DNA of 7,137 nucleotides from an uncultured Bermanella sp. GTDB taxonomy: Bacteria > Pseudomonadota > Gammaproteobacteria > Pseudomonadales > Oceanobacteraceae. Position 1 is the stretch's first letter. Each line of letters begins with the position of its first letter. The stretch spans positions 1 to 7,137 of the forward strand of contig CAJXIK010000102.1 in assembly GCA_913054445.1 (NCBI GenBank). Direction: 5' to 3'. This document shows, one piece after another, positions 1-6,604 of the stretch. A program made the translations under genes and the position numbers. The notes under the pieces are model-generated. The model made no database searches. It was given only the letters and a program-made list of their open reading frames with translations, and was not told where the DNA came from.

Positions 1-2895
1 AAGGAAATAAATGCCGACTTCATCAAGGCGCGCAACTTTAAAGGCTCTAACCTAGTGCTGAGTATCGAGAAGTATCTGGTGGATCAAGAAACCGGTGAGC
101 GTGGCTTCATCATTACCGGCGATGAGTCTTTCCTCGAACCCTATCACAGCGGTAACAAAAACCTGCGGCGGGCCATTTCCGAACTCATTAATATTGCCAA
201 TCAGGCGTTCGATGTTAAGCAAACCCGCGCCGACATCAGCGCCATCGAGGCCGAAATTAATACCTGGATATCCACCGCCGCACAGCCGGAAATTGCCTTG
301 CGTCAAGAGGTCAATAAAGGCCAAGTAAAGTTTATGGCGATCGGCCAGGTACTGAGTAAGGGGCTTGGCAAGAGCGTATTGGACCGCATTCGCTACCAGC
401 AAGAAAGACTCCAGCAGGTCTTCATCGCCGCCAAAAATAACCATGCGCAGCGGCTCATGGTGGCCATCTCGAAAGACATCGTCGACATGGAAACCGGCCA
501 GCGAGGATTTTTAATTACCGGTAAAGATGAGTTTTTAGAGCCCTATGTGAACGGCATGGTGGCGGTAAAAAAACACCTAAAGGCATTGCGCGCCATCGTG
601 AATGACGGTTATGCGGCCAACATTATGATTGCCAAGATAAATCGCCTGCGCGAAAAAACCGAGTTGTGGCGCGAGTTGGCCGGTGAACCAGAAATTGCCT
701 TGCGCCGTAATCTGGATGAGACCGGGGCCTCCATGGCCGATGTGACGCGCCTCATCGAGCGCGAAACCGGTAAAAACATCATCGATGCCATTCGCGCGGA
801 TATTGCCGCGTTTGTTGCCGTCGAAAGCGCCCTCATCCAAGAACGCAGCGCGCTGGCCGCCGCCGCCGCCAGCAGAAGCCTCTATCAAACCGTCTTCGGC
901 ACCCTGTTTGCCGCACTGGTGGCCCTGCTCACCGCGGTCATTTTATTGCGCACTATCCTGCGCTCGCTCAAGCGACTCTCCGACGCCACCGAACGGGTGG
1001 CCGCCGGGGATTATGCGGAGGCAATCGCGGTGGACAGCCACGACCAAATTGGCCGCCTCGCGCAATCGTTTAATGTTATGACCGCCCAGCTAGAGAGCAG
1101 CCGCGACAAGATGAACATTGCCAATAAAGACCTAGAACAGCAGTCGTTTATCCTGCAAGAAAAATCTCGCGAGCTGGAAGAGAGCAATCACAGCCTCACC
1201 GCCACTCAGCAACAGATACAAGAGTACGCCGACGAACTGGAGCTTTCTAGCCAATATAAGTCGGATTTCTTGGCCACCATGTCCCATGAAATCCGTACCC
1301 CCATGAATGGTGTGCTGGGCATGTTGGCGCTGCTGGTTAAATCGAAGTTAAACACCGAGCAGTTGAAAAAAGTCAACATGGCCCGCACCAGCGCCAACTC
1401 CTTATTATCTATCATCAACGATATCCTCGACTTCTCCAAGGTGGATGCGGGCAAGCTGGAGCTGGAAATTTTAGACTTCGATCTGCGTGCGCTGCTGGGG
1501 GAGCTGGCGGAAACCATGGCTATCAGGGCCCAGGAAAAAGGCCTAGAAATTATTCTCGATGTGGTGGGCATCGAGCAGTCCATGGTGAGGGGGGACCCGA
1601 GCCGTGTCTTGCAAATATTAACCAACCTCGTGGGCAATTCCATCAAGTTCACCGAGCACGGCGAGATCATCATTCGGGCCGAACTGCAAGAAGGCGAGGG
1701 CTCCGAATTAACCCTTCATTGCAGCGTGCAAGATACCGGCATCGGCATCCCGCTGGAGCAGCAGCAAAACATGTTCCGCGCCTTTCATCAGGTGGATGCC
1801 TCCACCACCCGTAAATACGGCGGCACGGGGTTAGGTTTATCCATAGTGAAAAAATTGTGCGAATTAATGGCGGGGGATGTGCGGGTGAGTGCCCCTGCCA
1901 CTGGAGGCAGCTGCTTCGAATTTAGCATTAGGTTGCAGGGCAGCGCGCAGTCCAGAACCGTCATGCCCATGCTCAACATGAGGGCATTAAACCTGTTGCT
2001 GGTGGACAGCAACAACAGCAATCGCGCCTCCCTGTGTCATCAGTTGGAGCACTGGGGGGCGAAGGTGCAGACGACCTTCGATGGCTCCACCGCCCTCAAG
2101 ATGATGGCCAATCGCCAGCAAAAAGACCTGCCCGCCTTCGACCTCGTATTGATGGATGCTCAGCTACCAGACATGCAGGCCTCCGAGCTGGCCACCGCCA
2201 TTAAGAGCAGTGCCCACTTCAACGCCGTGAAACTGGTGATCATGACCGGCATGGCCGACCACACAGAGGCGCAGCATTTTCGCCAACAAGGCTTCAGTGC
2301 CCGCTTCCCCAAGCCCCTCACCACCTCCGACCTGTTCGATGCCTTGGCGGTGATCTTGGAAGATGCCAAGGCCCTCAAGGATGCGCCTGTGGCTGGGGCA
2401 GGGGGCTACCTGCAATTTATCAATCAAGACAATGCCGGTGCCGAGTTGCCGGTGGATGCGCACGCCGCCTATACCTGGGTGGAGAACATGCGACTGTTGC
2501 TGGTGGAAGATAACTGCATCAATCAGGAGGTGGCCAAGAGTTTATTGGAGGAACTGGGCTTGTCTTGTGATGTGGCCGCCGACGGCGAGGAGGCGCTGAG
2601 CCTGCTGAACACGAGCGCCGCCGATACCCCCTATAGCCTCATCTTAATGGATTGCCAGATGCCGATCATGGACGGCTATACCACCACCCGTAACATTCGC
2701 TTGGGGGCTGGCGGGGAGCGCTATAAAGCCATTCCCATCATCGCGCTCACCGCCAATGCCATGCAGGGAGATAAGGAAAAATGCCTAGAGGCGGGCATGA
2801 GCGACTACTTGAGTAAACCCATAGAGCCAACCCAGTTGGAGCGTATCCTCGTGAAGTGGCAGGCCAGCAAGGAGGCAGCCAACGACACGAATTAG
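1..2895 (+). CDS. Hybrid sensor histidine kinase with tandem CHASE3 domains (5' end outside window)
   Basis: This is an inner-membrane sensor kinase that should autophosphorylate on His and pass the phosphate to its own receivers. The frame is open to the left edge, so a GTG at 55 is not trusted as the start; residues here count from that codon (946 to the end). Two CHASE3 sensor units carry ETGERGF (12-18) and ETGQRGF (146-152), 134 residues apart. Then come a transmembrane helix (about 279-298), HAMP (about 299-351), a coiled linker, HisKA with phosphoacceptor H411 in SHEIRTP, and HATPase with N box N524-N528, G1 DTGIG (560-564) and G2 GTGLGL (590-595). Receiver 1 (about 642-770) has D701, T731 and K753, but its acidic pair reads D651-S652. 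Receiver 2 (about 812-935) is intact, with E818-D819, D866, T899 and K921. No Hpt domain follows, so a separate phosphotransfer protein is expected. The first transmembrane helix must lie upstream. The stimulus is unknown. Family assignment is firm; no gene name is justified. Confidence 0.95.
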   Translation, partial: KEINADFIKARNFKGSNLVLSIEKYLVDQETGERGFIITGDESFLEPYHSGNKNLRRAISELINIANQAFDVKQTRADISAIEAEINTWISTAAQPEIALRQEVNKGQVKFMAIGQVLSKGLGKSVLDRIRYQQERLQQVFIAAKNNHAQRLMVAISKDIVDMETGQRGFLITGKDEFLEPYVNGMVAVKKHLKALRAIVNDGYAANIMIAKINRLREKTELWRELAGEPEIALRRNLDETGASMADVTRLIERETGKNIIDAIRADIAAFVAVESALIQERSALAAAAASRSLYQTVFGTLFAALVALLTAVILLRTILRSLKRLSDATERVAAGDYAEAIAVDSHDQIGRLAQSFNVMTAQLESSRDKMNIANKDLEQQSFILQEKSRELEESNHSLTATQQQIQEYADELELSSQYKSDFLATMSHEIRTPMNGVLGMLALLVKSKLNTEQLKKVNMARTSANSLLSIINDILDFSKVDAGKLELEILDFDLRALLGELAETMAIRAQEKGLEIILDVVGIEQSMVRGDPSRVLQILTNLVGNSIKFTEHGEIIIRAELQEGEGSELTLHCSVQDTGIGIPLEQQQNMFRAFHQVDASTTRKYGGTGLGLSIVKKLCELMAGDVRVSAPATGGSCFEFSIRLQGSAQSRTVMPMLNMRALNLLLVDSNNSNRASLCHQLEHWGAKVQTTFDGSTALKMMANRQQKDLPAFDLVLMDAQLPDMQASELATAIKSSAHFNAVKLVIMTGMADHTEAQHFRQQGFSARFPKPLTTSDLFDALAVILEDAKALKDAPVAGAGGYLQFINQDNAGAELPVDAHAAYTWVENMRLLLVEDNCINQEVAKSLLEELGLSCDVAADGEEALSLLNTSAADTPYSLILMDCQMPIMDGYTTTRNIRLGAGGERYKAIPIIALTANAMQGDKEKCLEAGMSDYLSKPIEPTQLERILVKWQASKEAANDTN

Positions 2896-2920
2896 TGGCA
2901 TTAGTGCCCTGTTAGTGCCC
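2892..2920 (+). repeat. Three direct TTAGTG repeats upstream of the dbpA promoter
   Basis: TTAGTG occurs at 2892-2897, 2901-2906 and 2912-2917. The last two extend to TTAGTGCCC and are spaced 11 bp apart, about one helical turn. The first overlaps the TAG stop of the kinase. They lie about 45-73 bp upstream of the predicted dbpA transcription start, a usual place for an activator site. No known regulator is recognised, and a simple local duplication would look the same. Confidence 0.45.
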
Positions 2921-2949
2921 CAGCCAAGTATCTAAAAAGCGCCTTATTC

Positions 2950-2958
2950 TGCTATAAT
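2950..2958 (+). promoter_or_regulatory. Extended -10 promoter for dbpA
   Basis: The sequence TGCTATAAT matches a full consensus -10 hexamer (2953-2958) preceded by the TGn extension that lets sigma-70 holoenzyme work without a good -35. No convincing -35 hexamer is seen at 16-18 bp spacing. Transcription would begin near 2965 and give a leader of about 45 nt before the TTG start of dbpA. The site lies in the intergenic gap and points toward dbpA, which supports the call. Confidence 0.7.
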
Positions 2959-2972
2959 TGACGTTTTCCCCT

Positions 2973-2990
2973 GGGCAGATTCGCCTGCCC
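2973..2990 (+). promoter_or_regulatory. GC-rich hairpin in the dbpA leader
   Basis: GGGCAG (2973-2978) pairs perfectly with CTGCCC (2985-2990) around a 6-nt loop. It falls about 8-26 nt into the predicted dbpA transcript and ends 9 nt before the ribosome binding site. No T tract follows, so it is a poor terminator for the kinase. An effect on dbpA translation or mRNA stability is inference only. Confidence 0.45.
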
Positions 2991-2999
2991 CGTCATGAC

Positions 3000-3003
3000 A
3001 GGA
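3000..3003 (+). promoter_or_regulatory. Ribosome binding site that fixes the TTG start of dbpA
   Basis: AGGA sits 7 nt upstream of the TTG at 3011. The resulting N-terminus (MSSSDFSS) has the length and character expected before the DbpA Q motif. No in-frame ATG or GTG is available at a suitable position upstream. Confidence 0.65.
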
Positions 3004-3010
3004 TCACACC

Positions 3011-4396
3011 TTGAGCTCATCTGATTTCTCCTCCCTAGCGTTACAGACTCCCCTGCTGGAGAATCTAAAGTCTCTGGGTTATGCCACCATGACCGACATT
3101 CAGGCGCAAAGCCTACCGCACATCTTGGCGGGCAAGGACGTGATCGCTCAGGGTAAGACCGGCTCGGGTAAGACTGCGGCCTTCGCCCTAGGTTTGTTGC
3201 AGGCGTTGAGGGTTAAAAACTATTACGTACAAAGCATCGTGCTGTGTCCCACCCGCGAGTTGGCCGACCAAGTAGCCAAAGAAATCCGCAGGCTGGCGCG
3301 CACCATTCACAACATTAAGGTGCTGACCCTGTGTGGCGGCATGCCGTTTGGCCCACAAATTGGCTCGTTAGAACACGGCGCTCACATCATAGTGGGCACC
3401 CCCGGCCGCATCGAAGAACATGTGCGCAAGGGCACTTTAGTGCTCGATCGAGTCAGCACGCTGGTTTTGGACGAGGCCGACCGCATGCTCGAGATGGGCT
3501 TTCAGGAGTCCCTCGACAACATCGTTGCCGACATTCCCAGTGAGCGCCAGACCCTGTTATTCAGTGCCACCTTTCCCGCTAAAATTGAGGCCATCGCGCA
3601 GCGTATCATGCGCTCACCCCTGCGCGTGGAGGTGGCGTCCAAGCACGACGACAGCAGCATCAAGCAACACTTCTATAAGGTAAAAGACGATGCAGATCGC
3701 CTCTTGGCGGTGCGCTTGTTATTGCTTAAACACACCCCAGAAAGCGCCGTGGTGTTTTGTGCCACTAAGCGAGAATGCCAGCAAGTATGTGACGACTTAA
3801 AATACGAAGGCTTCAGTGCCGTGGCCCTGCACGGGGATTTAGAGCAGCGAGATCGTGACCAGACCCTAGTGCGTTTCGCCAACAAGAGTGCCTCTATCCT
3901 CGTGGCCACAGATGTGGCGGCGCGTGGCCTAGATGTGGATAACCTCGATGCGGTGATCAACTACCACATGGCCCGCGACCCCGAAATACATGTACACAGG
4001 GTTGGCCGCACCGGCCGTGCGGGCAGCTCGGGCCTCGCCTTCACCCTGTTTGTGGAAAAAGAGCACTACAACATCACCATACTGGAAGAGTATTTAAGTA
4101 TGCGCATCAGCACGGACGAATTGCCGCGCATGAGCACTCTAGATACGCCTATCTATTATGCGCAGATGACCACCCTGCAACTGGATGGTGGCAAAAAACA
4201 GAAGATTCGCCCGGGGGACATTCTCGGCGCGCTCACCGGTGAACAGGGCATTCAGGGCAGCCAGGTAGGCAAGATTAATATGTACGACAACTGGGCCTAT
4301 GTGGCGGTGCACACCGACGCGGCCAAGGCGGCCCTGAGAAAACTCAGCGAAGGCAAGTTAAAGGGGCGCTCGGTACGAGTGAGGCGCCTGCGTTAA
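3011..4396 (+). CDS. dbpA: ATP-dependent RNA helicase DbpA (DEAD-box)
   Basis: DbpA is a cytoplasmic DEAD-box helicase which, in characterised bacteria, binds hairpin 92 of 23S rRNA and unwinds nearby RNA during late 50S subunit assembly. All core motifs are visible: Q motif Q31, Walker A GKTGSGKT (48-55), PTREL (80-84), TPGR, DEAD (154-157), SAT (185-187), ATDVAARGLD (299-308) and HRVGRTGR (329-336). The C-terminal part (about 390-461), with RPGDILGALTG and a basic RVRRLR tail, matches the DbpA-specific RNA-binding domain. That domain separates DbpA from RhlE, SrmB and CsdA. At 461 residues it is near the E. coli length. Translation starts at TTG with AGGA 7 nt upstream, and the gene has its own extended -10 promoter. 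The rare start codon and the leader hairpin suggest modest, possibly tuned expression. A thioesterase gene follows after 57 bp on the same strand. Confidence 0.97.
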   Translation: MSSSDFSSLALQTPLLENLKSLGYATMTDIQAQSLPHILAGKDVIAQGKTGSGKTAAFALGLLQALRVKNYYVQSIVLCPTRELADQVAKEIRRLARTIHNIKVLTLCGGMPFGPQIGSLEHGAHIIVGTPGRIEEHVRKGTLVLDRVSTLVLDEADRMLEMGFQESLDNIVADIPSERQTLLFSATFPAKIEAIAQRIMRSPLRVEVASKHDDSSIKQHFYKVKDDADRLLAVRLLLLKHTPESAVVFCATKRECQQVCDDLKYEGFSAVALHGDLEQRDRDQTLVRFANKSASILVATDVAARGLDVDNLDAVINYHMARDPEIHVHRVGRTGRAGSSGLAFTLFVEKEHYNITILEEYLSMRISTDELPRMSTLDTPIYYAQMTTLQLDGGKKQKIRPGDILGALTGEQGIQGSQVGKINMYDNWAYVAVHTDAAKAALRKLSEGKLKGRSVRVRRLR

Positions 4397-4443
4397 GTCA
4401 TAACTTCGCAGTTGAATCCGCGCCAATCAATCTCTCTACTATT

Positions 4444-4448
4444 AAGGA
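4444..4448 (+). promoter_or_regulatory. Ribosome binding site of the thioesterase gene
   Basis: AAGGA lies 5 nt upstream of the ATG at 4454. Another in-frame ATG at 4448 overlaps this site, and a TTG at 4412 has no such site, so 4454 is the favoured start. No clear separate promoter is seen in the 57-bp gap after dbpA. Confidence 0.65.
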
Positions 4449-4453
4449 TGACC

Positions 4454-4888
4454 ATGAGTCGAAAAATCATCGAGCTACCCAGTGACTTTCATTTCAGCAC
4501 AGATTACAGCGTGTTGTTCACGGATATCAACAGCGCCAATCACATGGGGGCAGACCGTGTTCTGCCCATCGCCCTAGAGGCGCAGATGCGCTTCATCAAG
4601 CGCCTAGGTTACGACGATACCATCGTCTTCGAAGGTGCAGGCTTAATCATGGTGCATTCAGAGATACAGTATATCTCCGAAACCCATTACGCCGACCAAC
4701 TCACCGTGGAGCTAGCGGTGGTCAACATGGCCGCTAAAAACCTAGATTTTGTCTACCGAATTTACAACAACAGCCGTCAACAGGAAACTGCCCGCCTCAA
4801 GGTTAACATGCTATTTTTTGATTACAGCACACAGTCTGTGACCCAAGTGCCCGCAGGCTTCAAGGCCAGGATGGCCAGCATTGTTTGA
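4454..4888 (+). CDS. Hotdog-fold acyl-CoA thioesterase family protein
   Basis: This is a 144-residue protein resembling 4HBT-type hotdog thioesterases, small cytoplasmic enzymes that hydrolyse acyl-CoA or related thioesters and usually work as dimers or tetramers. The N-terminal block carries FTDIN (22-26), NHMG (29-32) and E42 in a helix ending MRFIKRLGY. This is the usual strand-loop-helix with the Asp/Asn/His positions that define the active-site region. The strand-rich second half (HSEIQYISETHYADQLTVEL and onward) fits the rest of the fold. The start was set at ATG 4454 by the AAGGA site; starting at TTG 4412 would add 14 unlikely residues. It lies 57 bp after dbpA and may share its transcript. 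The substrate cannot be told from sequence. The DIN...NHMG variant differs from the YbgC signature, so ybgC is not assigned. Confidence 0.82.
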   Translation: MSRKIIELPSDFHFSTDYSVLFTDINSANHMGADRVLPIALEAQMRFIKRLGYDDTIVFEGAGLIMVHSEIQYISETHYADQLTVELAVVNMAAKNLDFVYRIYNNSRQQETARLKVNMLFFDYSTQSVTQVPAGFKARMASIV

Positions 4889-4893
4889 CGCCC

Positions 4894-4913
4894 TAGCGCG
4901 AGTGGTCGCGTTA
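4894..4913 (+). terminator. Hairpin after the thioesterase gene, possible weak terminator
   Basis: TAGCGCGA (4894-4901) pairs with TCGCGTTA (4906-4913) around the loop GTGG, giving an 8-bp stem with one G-T wobble, 5 bp after the stop codon. The following bases (AATAAGG) are not a T tract, so intrinsic termination would be weak. It could instead protect the mRNA 3' end. Confidence 0.4.
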
Positions 4914-4945
4914 AATAAGGCTAATTCAGCGCCATAGAATGCCTT

Positions 4946-4972
4946 TTGAATAATATCTGCTAAATTTATATT
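4946..4972 (+). promoter_or_regulatory. Possible sigma-70 promoter of the chemoreceptor gene
   Basis: TTGAAT (4946-4951) and TATATT (4967-4972) resemble -35 and -10 hexamers, but the spacer is only 15 bp. A shifted TTTTGA at 4944 gives 17 bp with a weaker match. The surrounding AT-rich gap is where this promoter must lie. I did not find the GCCGATAA-type -10 of flagellar sigma-28, which many chemoreceptor genes use. Confidence 0.35.
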
Positions 4973-4973
4973 G

Positions 4974-5003
4974 CTTAGGTCATTTTTCCTAAGGCCATTT
5001 TTC
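4974..5003 (+). repeat. Overlapping inverted and direct repeats, candidate operator
   Basis: CTTAGG (4974-4979) and CCTAAG (4988-4993) form a perfect inverted repeat across 8 nt. The same stretch holds a direct repeat, AGGTCATTTTTC (4977-4988) and AGGCCATTTTTC (4992-5003), with 11 of 12 bases equal and a period of 15. The inverted repeat begins just after the putative -10 of the chemoreceptor promoter, where a repressor would block transcription. No known binding motif is recognised. Confidence 0.4.
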
Positions 5004-5007
5004 GGAA

Positions 5008-5015
5008 GAGAGGTG
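5008..5015 (+). promoter_or_regulatory. Ribosome binding site of the chemoreceptor gene
   Basis: GAGAGGTG is a strong purine-rich match to the anti-Shine-Dalgarno sequence. It ends 11 nt before the ATG at 5027, slightly further than the optimum. No nearer in-frame start is present, and the start gives a typical short basic N-terminus before the first membrane helix. Confidence 0.6.
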
Positions 5016-5026
5016 TTAATTTAGCG

Positions 5027-6562
5027 ATGAAAAACACACTGAAGGCGCGATTTAATTTTCTAACGGGCATGAGCTTCATCATTGTGTTGCTGGTGCTGTT
5101 TGGTGTGCGCTTAATGGGTAAGGTAACAGACTTTGCATACTACGAGCGCCTGCATGTCCTTGCCATAGCGTCAGTTATCGAAGAACAGAAAAAATCAAGG
5201 GCTAACCGTCAAATCATTCAGCAGTCTATCCAGGTGGCCAGCGAACAGCCGACTAATGTTCACGAGGCCATTTTTGATATAGAGAAACTGCTTTTTCGCA
5301 TATTGGGTCAAGGCTATCTATTAGATATTGCCAACAAGGACCTTAAAGACCTAGAGGCGATGGACAAATATCTAAACGGCTCATCGGCGCAGTATTTATC
5401 AGCGGCAGAGCTGCTCGATATGAAAGGATTACTGGTTGCTGTACACGAGAATACCGAGATTTTTGGTACTGGGCTGCGCGATGCGGCCGCTTTCGTCAAG
5501 GTGGTGGTGATCTTAATAGTGGTGCTGAGTATGGGGTCTTTGATGTGGATGATCTTCAATATCCGGCAGGCTATCCTGCCGCAGCTGGTGCGCATCTCAA
5601 GTTCATTAAAGGAAATCTCGGTAGGGGATTTAACGGCCACAGTGGATGATGACGGTATGGGCGAAATTCGCGAGATACAGCAGTCGGTTACCGATATGGT
5701 GAAAGGCTTACGCCACCTAGTAACCGGCATCTCCTCGGTCGAAGGTGAGTTGACGGCGGCCATTACGGCGTCGGCTGCTAGTGAGGCGACATTGAAGGCC
5801 GCTGTGGTCAGTCAAAAACAGGTGGTGGTTAATCTAGCGAGTTCCATCAATGACATAGACAGCACCACCGCGGATGTCACCGAGGCATCATTGGCGGCCG
5901 AGGCATCGGCCAACGAGGGAGTGGCGTCTGGCCTCAATGCGGAGGTGGCGGTGGAAGATTCCGGCCAGTCGGTCAATGCGTTGGCCAGCGACGTTCGGCA
6001 GTCTGTCGATGCCATTCACATGATCGAGAAAGACAGTGAAAATATTGTCGAGATCGTCAACATGATTCAAGGCATCACCGAACAGACCAACCTATTGGCA
6101 CTCAACGCCGCCATCGAGGCGGCCCGTGCAGGTGAGCATGGACGTGGCTTCGCGGTGGTGGCCGATGAGGTAAGAACCCTAGCGCAGAGGACGCAAACTT
6201 CGACTCAGGATATTCAGGGTATCATCGAGACGCTGCAAAAAAATACCGAGTTAGCGGTCTCGGTCATGGAGAAGAGTCATGAACGGGTGGAGGAAAGCGT
6301 AGACAAAGCGAAGAAGGTGGGCGTCGAGTTAACCAAGATGACAGCCACCGTGGGCCGCATCGAAGGCTTCAATAAAGAAATATCGGGAGCCGCCAAACAC
6401 CAAGTGGTGGCCATAGGTGATATCAAGAATAACGGCGAAAGCATCACCAGAATTGTGCAAGAATCTGAGGTTGGCAGTCAGCAAATCTCTGAATCGCAAG
6501 CCACCATACGCAGCCTGTCACATAAGTTAGAAGGAATGGTGGGGGAATTTAAGTTAGCGTAA
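5027..6562 (+). CDS. Methyl-accepting chemotaxis protein
   Basis: This 511-residue transmembrane chemoreceptor should sit in the inner-membrane array and control CheA through CheW in response to a ligand or to membrane state. It shows TM1 (about 12-29), a periplasmic helical region of about 125 residues (30-156), TM2 (about 157-177), HAMP (about 178-232) and a long coiled-coil signalling domain. The conserved hairpin tip (about 352-378) reads EQTNLLALNAAIEAARAG followed by EHGRGFAVVADEVR, nearly identical to characterised receptors. The arms on either side of the tip are roughly 130 and 145 residues by eye, which fits the 36- to 40-heptad classes. The Ala/Ser/Glu-rich segments flanking the tip could hold methylation sites. 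The protein ends at EFKLA with no NWETF-like CheR/CheB pentapeptide. The periplasmic region matches no ligand-binding domain I can name, so the signal is unknown. No che gene is adjacent, so it is an orphan receptor within this window. Confidence 0.95.
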   Translation: MKNTLKARFNFLTGMSFIIVLLVLFGVRLMGKVTDFAYYERLHVLAIASVIEEQKKSRANRQIIQQSIQVASEQPTNVHEAIFDIEKLLFRILGQGYLLDIANKDLKDLEAMDKYLNGSSAQYLSAAELLDMKGLLVAVHENTEIFGTGLRDAAAFVKVVVILIVVLSMGSLMWMIFNIRQAILPQLVRISSSLKEISVGDLTATVDDDGMGEIREIQQSVTDMVKGLRHLVTGISSVEGELTAAITASAASEATLKAAVVSQKQVVVNLASSINDIDSTTADVTEASLAAEASANEGVASGLNAEVAVEDSGQSVNALASDVRQSVDAIHMIEKDSENIVEIVNMIQGITEQTNLLALNAAIEAARAGEHGRGFAVVADEVRTLAQRTQTSTQDIQGIIETLQKNTELAVSVMEKSHERVEESVDKAKKVGVELTKMTATVGRIEGFNKEISGAAKHQVVAIGDIKNNGESITRIVQESEVGSQQISESQATIRSLSHKLEGMVGEFKLA

Positions 6563-6571
6563 CTTAAATTC
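6545..6571. terminator. Perfect 12-bp palindrome across the chemoreceptor stop codon, possible bidirectional terminator
   Basis: GAATTTAAGTTA (6545-6556) is exactly complementary to TAACTTAAATTC (6560-6571) across the 3-base loop GCG. The second arm begins with the TAA stop codon, so the first arm encodes the last residues of the receptor. Its place between convergent genes suits a two-way terminator or a 3'-end stabiliser. Against this, the stem is AT-rich and no T tract follows on either strand. Confidence 0.4.
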
Positions 6572-6588
6572 TGTGCCACCATCGCCTT

Positions 6589-6604
6589 GCACGCACTAGC
6601 GTGC
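6589..6604. terminator. Second hairpin in the convergent junction
   Basis: GCACGC (6589-6594) pairs perfectly with GCGTGC (6599-6604) around the loop ACTA. It lies between the ends of the chemoreceptor and cytochrome genes and can form in transcripts from either side. Neither strand shows a following T tract, so the terminator role rests on location and stem strength only. TTAGCGT (6554-6560) and ACGCTAA (6607-6613) could pair outside it, in competition with the larger palindrome. Confidence 0.4.

Noticed and set aside
55..57. GTG as the start of the hybrid kinase
   Set aside because: The frame is open to base 1, the residues before 55 continue the CHASE3 helix, and an N-terminal membrane helix is still missing, so the true start is upstream of the window.
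856..870. Five GCC repeats in the kinase
   Set aside because: They encode a short Ala run just before the membrane helix. This is ordinary low-complexity coding sequence, with no sign of phase variation because the unit is in frame.
577..2463. Several reverse-strand open frames of 70-155 codons inside the kinase gene
   Set aside because: They overlap well-conserved kinase domains, have no recognisable family features, and are the expected by-product of codon bias in the forward gene.
2995..3024. A 9-codon mini-ORF (ATG at 2995, TGA at 3022) overlapping the dbpA start
   Set aside because: It has no ribosome binding site of its own and is short enough to arise by chance, although it could be tested together with the leader.
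4412..4453. Upstream TTG (4412) or ATG (4448) as the thioesterase start
   Set aside because: TTG 4412 lacks a ribosome binding site and ATG 4448 overlaps the AAGGA site that serves the ATG at 4454.
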